DNA of 64,000 nt, taken from the NCBI RefSeq assembly GCF_027580225.2, contig NC_073361.2:20283001-20347000 (forward strand), read 5' to 3'. Shown in pieces: positions 38,801-50,623 of this stretch; positions within the stretch are counted from its first letter, which is position 1; each line of letters opens with the position of its first letter. The stretch is from Misgurnus anguillicaudatus. Lineage: Eukaryota > Chordata > Actinopteri > Cypriniformes > Cobitidae. The notes under the pieces were generated by a model, which was given only the letters and a program-made list of their open reading frames with translations, ran no database searches and had not been told where the DNA came from. A program made the position numbers and the translations under genes.

Positions 38801-41800
38801 ACATAATGCTTTTTATTTATAGACCACAAATGTAATGTGTTTGTTAATGTAATGTTGTTTAATGTAACTTGGTTTTACTACTTTATTTGAACCAATTATT
38901 ATTGCATCTTCGTTATTATGTAATTTTAAAGGCTACTGCTCACTTGGGTCTATTTTTATTACCCAAAAATAACAAATTACGTCATTATCAGTTAGTAAAA
39001 TAATTGTTAGGGCCAGTCCTTGATTAGTTAAAACATTTAAAAATAACATGATTTCAGTTTCTTATTCATTTATTTTATCATCGAGGGTTTCTTAAAAAGT
39101 GTAAAAATATAGTCTCGTCTCGTTCTCGTGAACCCAATCTCGTGTCTCGTCTCGTGGATTAAGTGTCTCGTCACACCCCTAAAGGTTATTATTTGTTATA
39201 GCATTAGATCTTATATAGCAGATACTTAGTGCTTTATTAGAGGGATAGTTCACCCAAAAATGTTAATTCTGTCATCATTTATTCACTCTCATGTTGTTAC
39301 AAACCTGTATACATTTTTGTTGATATGATGACCACAAAAGGAAGATATCTTGAGGAATGTTTGAAACCAAACCGACCACGAGCCCCATTCACCTCCACAA
39401 TAATCTGTTTTCCTACTATGGAAGTGAATGGGGCTCATGATTGGTTTGGTTTCAAACATTTCTCAAAATATCTTCCTTTGAAATCATCAGAACAAATAAA
39501 ATGTATACAGGTTTGTAACAACATGAAAGTGAATACATTTTTAACATGACCTCGAATGAAAAATAATGGTCTGCATCCTTCTCACCTGATTTGCTCAGAG
39601 GAACCACCAGACGTTGCATTTGTGATGGCCCACGCTGCTTCCTTCCTTGTACGAAACTCAGCTACTTGCAGAATATGGATCAATGGAGGGAGCAAGTCTG
39701 CATCTATCACCATCTACAATATAAAACAGAAAATAGTGAGAAACATTCACTCAGAGTAATCTAAAAATCCAGCTCTTTCAACAAATCAAACCTGTATTTG
39801 TGCACGGTTCCCAGCTGTGATGTTAGAGATGGTCCAACATGCCTCTTTCTTGATGGACTCTTTCGGGCTACTCAACAGGTGAAGAAGACTTTGCAGGGCT
39901 GAACAGTTAAGAATCACCTATTCATATAAAAGACACACTCAGATGTGTTAAGATCAAGGTGATATAAAGCTGATGCAATAACTACAAAGCATGTCAATCA
40001 TCTCACCTGAGTCTGTAGGTCATCTCCAGTGACAATGTTCCCTACGGCTCTTAAAGCAGGGGACACCACTTTATATTCTGCATGTCTGTAAAGCATACAA
40101 GAGCAACTCAGCATCCACAAAAACCCTCCCGATAAATCAAAGTACACCCAGAGATATTCATTATTTTTTCTTCTTATCATACAAGAGTAGCTCCACTAGT
40201 CTGCGACAGACTCCCGAGTCGATAACAGCCTGTATCTTTTCATTGGGTCCGTCGGAAAGATAAGAAAGAGCCCAGCATGCATCAGCCAGAATGTCGGTAT
40301 CATTCACAAACAACAGCCAGGAGAGAACACTGAGACACGGTGATACCTAGGTAAAAACAAAATAAGCTTGAATATACAAACATACCCATGAGCATAAATT
40401 AGCATCATATTATTTTAGCCTAACCAAATGTGACCACAATAAAAAACCCACAATCTAAAACTAAACACTCCCAGTATCTTGCAACAAAATTTTGTTTCTA
40501 ATTGTTCTTTAAATTAACTTTTTAACTTTCATGCGGTTGACATTTATTCATTTATTTTAGAGCTGCTTTTAAATCTGCATGAAGTTATAATAAAAGTATT
40601 TATGCAGTAATAGTAAAACCAGATTACAAACTGTAAAATTAGTGGTTACCCTTTTCCTGCGACCCTTCACTAGATTAATGTCACTTCATATTCAGAAGAT
40701 GATGGGGAAAGTTACCTTGGCGAAATCTGGGGGTGGGTTTTTCCCTCTACACAGGTTGGACAGAGCCCAAACTGCGTTCCTCATCATCGTCAGTCGGTTT
40801 TGTTTAGCCAATAACCTATAGGGAGAATTCACCTTATAAGATTAACCATTCAACAGTCCTTTATTAAAAACAAATGACTGCATGACTTTCTGTATTAGAG
40901 AGGGTAAAATGTTGCAGTCCAAAACGTAATCCCTGCACTCGGTGCTGTCTCCGGCAATGTTGCCTAAAGCCCACACCGCCTGCAGAAAAGACAATAACTC
41001 AAGTTTTACTCAGATAATGAGATTATTTTTAACAGCATGCGGTCTTATTACCATAATACAACATACTGTACTTCAAACCAACAAAACCAAAACCAAGAGA
41101 GATATAAATGGTTGAAAACCTAAAAATGGCACAACATTTACTTCCTCTAAATTGTCAAGACTACATACTTGACTGATTTCTTTATACGTGTGCCTGGTCT
41201 TATTGTAAATGATTCATCAGTGCCCATTATTTCTAAGTAAAAACTACATTGCAAAACATACCACATACTATTTTTAGTAAAATCTAAAAGTCCTAAACAT
41301 GTACACACCTGTTCCTGTACATCCTCGAAATCTGAGGTGAGCATCTCAATAAAAATAGGCACCGCCCCGGCCTGGATGACCACGCGAGTCTGGTGGGACG
41401 TGCCTGAGGCGATGTTTGTCAGGACCCAGGCTGCTTCAAACTGCAGAGAGACAGGATATTTGTCACCATATTGCAGAGAGGCATCCACTAATGCACCATT
41501 TATGAGCTAAGTGATTTAAATAAAGACGAGTCGCAAAATGTATAAACATTGTGCTGCATGATTCATTGCTGTGACTTGGGGGTTAAGTCAAGCAGACTGA
41601 TTTTCTGGCACTGTGGTCAGTTTTATACAGATACATGTTTATCAAGCTCACCTGTAGGGTGCAGTTCTCTCTTCTTTTCAGGAACTCAACGAAACGCTCC
41701 ACGACCCCAGGGGTGGCAATGACCTCATCGATGGGGGGATTAGGTTCTGACAAAGGGAGAAATGGAAAAAACACACAATCATAAATAAGATTATATGTGC

Positions 41801-44784
41801 TTTCGATCTTGGGGATTGTTTTAATAGTAGTGATGTTATACCTTTAGATAAGAGCTTTCTGAAGCGTTGTGTTCCGATGAGCTGTTGTTCAGGAGAGCTA
41901 GAGAAGATCATCTGTATCATATCCTCAGATATCACACTTCCCTATTGTGGAAAGATACAGAAATATTTCTATCACTACAGGAACAGTATAATACAAATTT
42001 GGTAGAACTTTTGTATCCCTAATATGAAGCGACAATTTCTGTAGACCCATGTAGCAACTGCCTTTTTAAGGCACATAAAACTTTAAAAAAAAAAGAGTCG
42101 AGTGTTACTGGTGATTTACATTGTAAAATAAAATATGAAAATATCTTGAGCTTGTGTAAACCCAAGGTCCTATTTAAAGGATTAGTTCTTAAAAAAAATC
42201 CAGATAATTTACTCACCACCATGTCATCCAAAATGTTGATGTCTTTCTTTGTTCAGTCAAGAAGAAATTATGTTTTTTGAGGAAAACATTCCAGGATTTT
42301 TCTCATTTTAATGGACTTTAATGGACCCCAACACTTAACAGTTTTAATACAGTTTAAAATTGCAGTTTCAAAGGACTCTAAACGATCCCAAACGAGGCAT
42401 AAGGGTCTTATCTAGCGAAACGATTGCACTTTTAAACCATAACTTCTCTTCTTCCTCCGGCTGTGTGACAAGCCAGCACGACCTCACGTAATTGTGTAAT
42501 GCCGTGGAAAGGTCACGTGTTACATATATGAAACGCACATTTGAGGACCATTTTAAACAATAAACTGACACAAAGACATTAATTAGTATCATTCCACATA
42601 CAACAATGTTGGAACGGTCCTCTTTCTCCACACTTGTAAACACTGGGGCGTAGTTTCGCATACGTCATCCGTGACCTCCTGACGTGATGATGTATTGCGT
42701 GAGGTCGCGCTGGCGCGTCACAGGACCGGAGATAGACGAGAAGCCGTGGTCCAAAAGTGCATCTTTTTTATGTTTCTTGTCAAAAATGACAGTCGTTTCG
42801 CTGGATGGGACCCTTGTGCCTCGTTTGGGATCGTTTGGAATCCTTTGAAACTCGGTTGAAACTGCAATTTTAAATTGCATTAAAACTATTACGTGTTGGG
42901 GTCCATTAAAATCCTGGAATGTTTTCCTCAAAAAACATTATTTCTTCTCAACTGAACAAAGAAAGACATCAACATTTTGGATGACATGGTGGTGAGTAAA
43001 TTATCTGGATTTTTTTTAAAGAAAATGGACTAATCCTTTAAGCATTTAACCAAAACCCAATTCACCATAAAAAGATGCATATTACATTTTTTTCCAAAAT
43101 AACGTTAGCCGACTATTATTCGATATCTGCTGACACCAATAGTTTTGGTGGTTATGTTAACTTGCATTAGGTCTGCACGGTTAATCGAAAAAAAGAATCA
43201 CAATCTTGATTTATACAAACATGGGATCCTCTTTGGAAATGACGGCAATTCATTTGCATGTTCAGTATTTCCCTGTATTCAGATGCTCCATTCACGTGTT
43301 CAGGTATTTACATTACAACAATCCAGATGCTATGTCAGTCAAACTTGCTTACACTCACAAAGTGTAAAACCAAACCCTAAGCAAGGAAATTCCTCTGGAC
43401 ATTTCTCAATCCGAAGGCTGCAGCCTCCAGAGGTCGCATATGTAGGCTGCATGTGTCATCAAGCCTGGTTTAACTTAACTGAGCATTACATTCGCAAGTC
43501 AAAAACATATAATAACAATTTACGATTAACTAAGAATAATAGTCAACTTCATAATTGTTCATATTCTGAAATAAGACAATCTTGATGAAGTATGCAGCTT
43601 AGAAATGCGATCTCCTGAAGGCTGCAGCCTTCGGCTTGAGAAACGGCCTTTATCATTGTTTAGTGTTTTAAAGGTTTCGTGTTTTTAAAGTTTTAAGGTT
43701 GACCACTCAGATTAAAATAAATGGCACCTGTGCTTTTTGTACAATTATTTTTATTTTTTAGTGCCAACAATCTATTGCTTATGTTTAACAGCTAACAAAT
43801 TTTTAATTACTAATCTTAAGGGGTCTTAAATAAGGAAAGAGACTTTTAAGACAATTTATTATAACTAAAAGTCCTGTGTAGCATTTTTTTTAGTTTTAAG
43901 TGTTGAAAAAAAGAGTAACTTGCATTTACTAAATTCTGAAAATTACATTTTCTGATTAAACTAGTGATGTTTCTTTACATTTTCTATACACAGAGCTCAA
44001 ATTCACTGCATTTTCCTGTTCTCTTCTGATTGACAGGATATATCTGCGATGACTATCAGCTGTTTTTAAACTAATGGCCGATAGCAGATATTGTGAAAAT
44101 GTACTCTTACTACCCGATACTGATTACTGGCCGATATATCGGTATATTGGTAAAAAACAATTCACTCCAGAAAGAGAGAACTCTCAAATGCTAATTAAAT
44201 AAAACTTTTTTATAAGTATATACCAATTACTGACCGATACATTGGTATATTTGTGAAAATATACCAATATATCGGTGTGTGTGTGTGTATACAAGTAATT
44301 TCAACTTATAACTTTTTATCTTGACTAGTAATAAGTTAATCAGTGATTAAATACCATTTAGCTGTCTCACCGTGATTTGGTCCATATTGTTGGCCTGTGA
44401 TTCCAGGTATCCACTATCTGACATCCCATCATCCTCCAGTGCACCATCCTCTTCCACTGTGGCCACATTTCTGCGCTTGAACAACTATAAATACAGACAC
44501 TCAGCTCACCGTGTTCAAAAAATTACAACCTGATGTATTGCACCTAATTTCTCAACATATACCACAAGCAATACATCAAAATTATGTTTGGGGCCAACAT
44601 TACAATTATCCGGCATGCAATTCTGCCACCTTATTTTCCCTGTCTTTAATTATCTTACCTGTTCGTCTTTCTTCTGTTTGCGAAGTTGCAGACCTTCCTC
44701 TTCCCTCCTCCTCCTCATCTCATCTGTGTTGAGGGATTTGTTTTTATAGCTTTTGAGACGTGCATTGTCTTTGCCCTGACTCAT
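35871..44784 (-). CDS. Importin subunit alpha (KPNA1-type), complete
   Basis: This adaptor binds classical nuclear localisation signals and hands cargo to importin beta. Exons are 44784-44659, 44484-44371, 41941-41842, 41746-41652, 41440-41309, 40979-40891, 40815-40716, 40346-40183, 40085-40007, 39917-39792, 39713-39586, 36357-36182 and 36058-35871 (1617 nt, 538 aa, equal to human KPNA1). The N-terminal importin-beta-binding domain is '[20 protein letters not shown]' then 'LFKRRNV'. Armadillo repeats follow, with the conserved Trp/Asn ladder: '[19 protein letters not shown]', '[19 protein letters not shown]', '[17 protein letters not shown]', '[19 protein letters not shown]', '[13 protein letters not shown]', '[18 protein letters not shown]'. 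It ends '[12 protein letters not shown]'. The N-terminus favours KPNA1 over KPNA5/6. Oddity: the intron after exon 6 appears to begin GA, not GT. A 5' UTR exon is expected near 45530-45590. Confidence 0.95.
36464..37182. mobile_element. hAT-type repeat 'AGGGTTCCCA', copy 2, in kpna1 intron
   Basis: This is a near-full-length second copy of the element at 33357-34017, including the same inner 'CAGTTCCCTTTCGAGGGAAC' insert and the tail 'GTGGAAACCCT'. The flanks AGAGATTC and GGAGATTA match at 6 of 8 bases, an eroded target duplication. It lies about 100 bp from a kpna1 exon. Confidence 0.8.
37679..37925. mobile_element. Nested MITE 'GGCCGTTTCTCAA'
   Basis: The arms 'CTGCATCCTTCGGAGGTCGC' and 'GCGACCTCCGGAGGATGCAG' are inverted. 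The start 'GGCCGTTTCTCAA' matches the ends of the element at 43397-43648, which has the same pattern. The right end is eroded. Confidence 0.6.
37926..38446. mobile_element. Nested MITE 'GGCCAGTTACACCAA'
   Basis: The left end 'GGCCAGTTACACCAAAAGCG' opposes the right end 'CGTGGTTGGTGTAATTAGCC'. It is GC-rich inside ('GGCGGCCGCAGCACGCGCC'). Open frames found here on both strands are not credited as genes. Confidence 0.75.
39241..39537. mobile_element. Palindromic MITE 49 bp from a kpna1 exon
   Basis: It starts 'AGGGATAGTTCACCCAAAAA'. The inner arms 'GAGCCCCATTCACCTCCACA' and 'GAAGTGAATGGGGCTC' are inverted, as are 'GAAACCAAACC' and 'GGTTTGGTTTC'. It belongs to the family of 24742-25100 and 26281-26587. 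Exon 11 ends at 39586. Confidence 0.85.
42175..43041. mobile_element. Long palindromic element, 0.87 kb, in kpna1 intron 2
   Basis: The left 'AAAGGATTAGTTCTTAAAAA' and right '...GACTAATCCTTT' ends are inverted. The arms run about 150 bp ('ATCCAGATAATTTACTCACC' against 'GGTGAGTAAATTATCTGGAT'), then continue inward ('GATCCCAAACGAGGCATAAG' against 'TTGTGCCTCGTTTGGGATCG'), so most of the element is one large hairpin. No transposase frame is seen. Confidence 0.88.
43397..43648. mobile_element. MITE 'GGACATTTCTCAA...TTGAGAAACGGCC'
   Basis: The inverted arms, 'CCGAAGGCTGCAGCCTCCAG' and 'GAAGGCTGCAGCCTTCGG', lie near the two ends. It is related to the nested element at 37679-37925. It lies in kpna1 intron 2. 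Confidence 0.7.
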
Positions 44785-44999
44785 GGTGTTGCCTGAAAAG
44801 ACACAAAAACATGAAGTCGACAGGAATCAGCAGGACTCATTTCAAAAGCTGGATATCGATAAAAGAGGCTTTGGGAGATTCCTTTATTCACTACGTCACT
44901 TAAAAGTCAACAAACACAAATAAACTCCAGGCATTTATTTAGGGTCATATTTGTTTGACACGTACTTAATATGACAAGAAAAACGCTTTATATTGATGC

Positions 45000-46797
45000 G
45001 GTCAGTCGCCTAAAAAATGTTAAACAGCAAACAGAAGTATTCAACCTTTACTTTTCAAGGGGCTAAAATTTATATCGCGATATTTGTGAACACCACATAT
45101 GTATCTGTCAGTGTGTCTAACGCTCTTCTTATGGGCAGTGGCGCTTCAGTCCGCAGTGAAGAGGAGCGACCCATCCAACCAACCATCTCTGCCTAAAAAC
45201 AGCTCTAGAAACAAATAATTACATTCCTACATCGCATCTGTGACGCGGTAACGATCGATTAAAGTCAACTAAATGTCATATTTAGGGTTAATAAAACAGT
45301 GATCATCGACCGAATGAGAGGATTGCTGGAAATATCGTCTTAACGCCTCCCCCTCCCAGATCTGCGCAGCAGCCTCTGTTAGCTCCCTGCTAACCTACCC
45401 AACAAGATTGCCCGACTGTTGTTTTACAATTGCGTTTAAACATATGTATTTGTCTAGTTTAACGTTTTACACGTGTAATAAAACCACCTAACCATAAAAC
45501 CTCTGTTTGTTTTTACTGACCTGTCAAAACGGTCTGGTTAATCCCTGCGTCGTTTGAGCTGCTACCGTTCTGCCTCCGCCGGTATGGTGATACTGCGCAT
45601 GCGCACTGAAAGAGGACATCGTGTGCGGGGCGCATGTCTGTTAGCTGTTGCCAGTTTTGTGTGTATTGAAAAATAATCTACCCAGTTGTGCTCAGTGTTT
45701 GAATCCTGTAAAATTTCACTTAAATATATGTAGTTCACAGTGTGTTCATTGCAGTAGGTTTATGTTACATACATAGCCTAATAAAAATCAACAAAACGTT
45801 GTACAATGTAAAGTATCACGTTGCATTTTACACTGTATATTGAATATTTAGATGGGAAAACCGTAGACAACGTAGATGTCGCTTTACACAAAGTCGGAGA
45901 TAAGAATATCCCAGTTTAAATGTCAATTAACCCAAATCGCACGTCACGCCACATTAAAGAGCCCCAAATGGTATTTATTGTTTTTACTTAGTAATAAAAC
46001 AGAAAAGAATTTGTTTAATATTACTTCAAATCTTACTTAAGTATTGTCGGGACGTCAACTGACGCGTATCCACGAGGCCCGGGTTCGATCTGCCCAGAGT
46101 TCAGAGGTCGGATATCCGATTCTATTTTTATCTATAATGGAGGATGATTTGGCAACCTTAAATAAACATCTCATAAAACTCTTAAAGCTTGAGATCCTTT
46201 CAATTATTCTCATCTAATATATTAAGGCACATAAAAGGTGCTAAAAAAACATTTGTTTTATTCTCACATTTGTGTTTATCAACCAGGGGACCAGGACTAC
46301 TACACTTAAAAAAAATTACTGCCTTAAATTTTCCTGTTTAATTAACTCAATTTACAAGTAATTTCAACTTACTATTATTTATCCTGACTAGTGATGAGTT
46401 GTTATAACTTATAAAATATAGTTTAAATATCTTAACTTAATTTTATACGTTGTAGCAACTCATCTTTTTTATAAGTTGAAGCAAAGACTTTTTACAGTGT
46501 AGTGTAAAAAAATAAAGACTAAACATGCATTAAACAATAAACTATTAACAAGATATTTTTTAGTGTTATGCTATTTATTAATTACAGTCCAAGCAGAGCA
46601 TTTTAGTGGGTGGAAGTCAAAAAGATTGAAATTTACTGGTGCAGGCTTTTACCTGCAATCCTTTAGGTGCCCTTGACCACCAGAGGGCAGAATAGATAGA
46701 CTATACCCAGACACCCAGAAGACACTCATTTACAAGTCAGCTTTTCATTCATTTGTACTGTCATTGTGCACGGCTGTGACTCTACTACGATTTAAAG
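45000..46797. promoter_or_regulatory. Divergent promoter region kpna1 / rhodanese gene
   Basis: A likely kpna1 5' UTR exon ends at a GTCAGT donor near 45525 (minus strand). The sequence around 45540-45640 has several CpGs, with a GCGCATGCGCA element at 45595-45606 resembling an NRF1-type site. Positions 46300-46500 hold a diverged inverted repeat built from 'TTTACAAGTAATTTCAAC'-like words. The rhodanese ATG is at 46798. Assignments are by position only. Confidence 0.4.
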
Positions 46798-48129
46798 ATG
46801 ATATCCTATCAGGCTTTAAGGCGCATGGGTCGTTTTGCAATTACTAAACCGGTTTATCTAGGCAGAATGATGTCAGCATGTGGACTGAAGACCTCCACTG
46901 TCACTTACAGTGACAGACAACCAGATCCAGGTAGAGTTGCAGGTATAGAGATGCCACTTGGGTTTTTCTCATAAAACTTGGATGTAGATTGTTTAGAGGT
47001 CAGGTTTAAACTGCTTTAGATTTTGCTAAATTGCTTTGGATACTTTTTAGGAGCTAAAATCATTACTTGGTATTTTACTAAAGGCAACAATGTCAGGTAA
47101 AGTTTTTTTTACAATAGGTGCTGAACTTTGTTCAGAAAACAAAGTCTAGTTTCCAAGGAATTACCCTACCTGATAATTAGTGATAGCTTAAACAGAACAA
47201 CTTTTTTCTTTTTTTTTTCCTTTTTTTTCTTTTACTCCTTATTTTATCTTTTTTATTATTAGTAGCAGTAGTATTAATAAGAACAAATATTTGATTTTTC
47301 TGTTTATTGATCTAGTAATGAACAGACTGCTTTGTTCTTTTCTTTCTTCTTTTCACTAACATTAGACAAGCCAATTCTGCAGCTACTTTTAGAGTTTTTG
47401 TATCATTTGTTTAAAATCCATAATAAAATATTTTAGTACAACACTGTTTTAATGTTAAAAAAACATGCTCATGGTATTAATATGTTATTACTAATAGACC
47501 TTAATGTAATGTCACATTTAATATTAAGTGGTAAGTTTTTTCTATATGACTTAATATTATACCGAAATGTATACCTAACATCATTATTTAACTGTGAAAC
47601 TTAATTCTAGCATCAGTTGTGACTTACGAGCAGCTTAAATCTATGCTGGCCAGTCACAGTGTACAACTGTTTGATGTCCGCAATCCCGATGAATACCAAG
47701 CAGGCAGGATTCCAGATGCCACCAACATTCCATGTGAGTCTTTGTTATAGTAAAATTACATGACATGGTTGATAGTGTCAATGAGGATAATATCTGTGTG
47801 TTTTCCATTGCCACAACTTGAGAACTCACTGAAGCTCTCACCAAAGCAGTTTGATTTGCAGTTTAAGGTCAAAGCCCCCCAAAAGAAAGATGATAACATT
47901 GTTTTTCATTGCCGAAGTGGGAAAAGAAGTTTGACGGCTCTTGAAATCGCTCATCGCCTGGGATTTATAAAGTAGGCAACTAAACACTGTTGCAAAATTA
48001 TGTACCCAAATAGATCATATATGGATACAATTAACAACATATTCCTTTTCTTTTTTTTCTTAAATGTTCTTTTTTAGGGCACGGCATTATGCAGGTGGAT
48101 ACATCGATTGGGAAGCAAATGAGAAGTAA
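46798..48129 (+). CDS. Single-domain rhodanese (TSTD1/TSTD3-like)
   Basis: Family members move sulfane sulfur from a cysteine persulfide to thiols or cyanide. Exons are 46798-46930, 47611-47733, 47809-47971 and 48078-48129 (471 nt, 156 aa). The N-terminus 'MISYQALRRMGRFAITKPVY' has regular Arg/Lys and no acids, fitting a mitochondrial leader. The rhodanese core follows: 'QLFDVRNPDEYQAGRIPDAT', then the active-site loop CRSGKRS with the catalytic Cys, then 'ARHYAGGYIDWEANEK'. The phase fits only if exon 3 starts at 47809, right after CCAT where CCAG would be expected. This 3' splice site is therefore non-canonical by one base; otherwise the frame breaks. It may be a variant, a sequence error, or damage. 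Spacing is divergent from kpna1. Confidence 0.82.
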
Positions 48130-50623
48130 AAGTACTGACTGAGATTTCATCCAAACCGCAGATGTAATATTGTAATATTGTATATTAATAATGTAATGAT
48201 GTACATGTAATGACACGTGAATAACATACAAATCTTAAAGGAAAATCTTTAAAATTTAATTTTTTTTAAAATACTCATTAAATGTATGTGAACTAAATAA
48301 AATGCAGTACAGTTGATCAGTGTTAGTCATATAAATACAATAAAAATGCACATGCACATATTGAAATATGTTTCATACAGCTGGATAAGTGTATTTTGCT
48401 ACCCCACCAACATTTCATTATTACAACAAGGTGGCAGCAATGGAATTAGGAAATAAAGGTCTATGAAAGGCAAATGTGCATGGCCACAGGTGCTAAGGTG
48501 TTCATGTTTAACCGGTGGCTGTTTGGATTCGCTTGGCTGCACATTTGTAAATAGATGTCAGATTGATACGCAACACAAATCACAGATGGCACAGTTTTCA
48601 TTTGACTGGTATCAACAGACCATCCCTGCACCATTTTGGGGTCACATTATTTTAGTGTCATTCTTGTAAGGAGGACCGACTGGTATTATTCTGGAACTAG
48701 AGCAAATGCAAGTGGCTCGATTAGGACATTCCGTATGCAGCTCAAAGGTCATGGCTTTGATCCCTATGGAAAACATAGGTAGCCTACTGATAAAATGTAT
48801 AGTTTGAATGCAGTGATAATAATGTACAATTTGAATGGACTGTCGGATAGAAACGTCTGCTGAAGGCGTAAATGTGTATCAATATGGCTCTAGCTGTGGA
48901 AATCTGTCTGTGACTGGGACGTTTTCTTTATTGGATGATGAGGACATATTATAAATATAATCACTTGGGTCACTTTTACCCAAGCCATAAAGCGGTCCGC
49001 GTCATTGAACTTCTTTGAAATAAAAGGTCCAAAAGTAATTTCTTTGTTTGCCACGTGGGACCTAAACATGCCCGAGGTGTGCATAGGGTTCAGATAATTT
49101 CCTATTCGAAATATTTGTTTCAATTTATTCCGGCCCCATTGCTATTTGTTGCTAAAATCTTCCATATCATAATTATATATAGATTAGGATATGTTTATGT
49201 TATTAATTCACATGCAAGTGCACGTGACACGAAACCTTTCTTGAAACAATGATACTTACATTCTTTACGCACTTTCCTCCTTCAGTGGAAATATATTTTG
49301 ACGCGCTTATTTACGATCCAAACCTGTTGTGTGTCTTGCATCTATCAAAGGTAGATGCAAAAGGCACTTTTTTTCAAAGGCATTTCTTCATCAGGGTGTG
49401 AGGAGACTACATGGACCCAATTCCAAAACCTCAACGGAGCGCGAATGCATTTAGTGTTATAATTTTAGACATTGTACAAATTGTTGCTATTCGGCATGAC
49501 CCAATCAGCTATAGAAACACGGAGAGGAGAGATGCTTCGTGCGTAAAAGACCTGTTGGAGATGGGTAAAGCGCGCCGGGAGAGTCAAACCCTGTGTGCTA
49601 AACCATTTGGGCACCGGCTGCATCGGGTCGTTCAGTGCGTAAAAGCAGATTGTTGAAGTATGTCTGGAGCTGTGCATTAATACGTTCACATACGTACTCC
49701 GTGCTCACCCCGTGCGCGTTAAAGATGGATTACCTTTCTTTCCGAAAATGGTGCGCAAAAAGGACGACTGGTCACAGAAGTATAATTTCAGAAAAATCGT
49801 GGAAAGTTCATTCAGAGGTGGACCTATTTTTCAGTGGAGAAGCTTAACAGGTAGACACATTGTATAAACACCTGCATGAAAATTATAAATATATATGGAT
49901 GCCATAACAGTCTCATTAAATGTTTGCTTTTATATTGGCATTTATTTTTTATATCAACATATGAAAGTCTATCCAAATTCTTAGTCTTCTTTTATATTAT
50001 CACATTGTTTTGGGATTCGGGTTTGTTCCCATCTTTCACTTGGATGAATGTGTTGTAAAATCGAGTTTAATAAAAAAAAACTACAATGATGAAATGATAT
50101 AAGGGAAGGCATGATTTTGGACTGGAGGAGACAGTTATGGTGTACTAGAGAGCTTCATGCATTCTTATATGGCAAGCACAGATATCAAGTGAGCAGAAAA
50201 GCAATTGATCACCAAATAAGCCTGTTACTTTTTAAGATACCTTGTTTTCTTTTCATTGCTGCAGTCAATAAATAACTATTTCAAGGTAGTGCTATCTGAT
50301 ATCAGCAGAGCTTATCATATTACACAATATTAAGTGCTCACTAATCATATCTTTATATTACAAAGACAGCACAGAGGTGCATCTGAAGCAGCATGTGTGC
50401 GTTTACATTTAAAGACCCCAAAATGTCTATTGTTTAGAAATTAAATCGTATTTATGCATAATAAATGCAGATACTTTAAGGTGGATCAGAGCTGATATAT
50501 TTTAATATTTATGCAGCAATATGTGTACAGAATTTAGAGTTTGCTCTGAGCAGCCTCAACTTAAACACATCGTTTTTAATATCCAAATTAACAACTGTTC
50601 TCTCTTCCCAGATCTTCAACACA
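48130..50623. other. Intergenic, rhodanese gene to drd3
   Basis: No confident gene was seen. A drd3 5' UTR exon is possible around 49400-49851, ending in a donor-like CTTAACAG|GTAGAC, but this is only a suggestion. Open frames here are short and unsupported. Confidence 0.4.

Larger units (their letters stand above)
37583..39181. mobile_element. hAT-type element, 1.6 kb, with nested MITEs
   Basis: The ends TAGGGGTGCGACGAGA and TCTCGTCACACCCCTA are inverted repeats. Both sides carry AAGGTTAT (37575-37582 and 39182-39189), a perfect 8-bp target duplication. The subterminal parts are rich in the repeated words 'TCTCGCGAGATT' and 'TCTCGTCTCGT'. It has no transposase. Two other inverted-repeat elements lie inside (37679-37925 and 37926-38446). 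It is located in a kpna1 intron. Confidence 0.92.

Noticed and set aside
40816..40890. Alternative canonical GT-AG splice for kpna1 (donor after 40888, acceptor near 40832)
   Set aside because: It keeps the frame but inserts about seven residues into a conserved armadillo loop; the GA-AG reading gives exactly the family length. Not excluded.
49411..49847. Open frames upstream of drd3
   Set aside because: No recognisable domain; more likely part of a 5' UTR or promoter.
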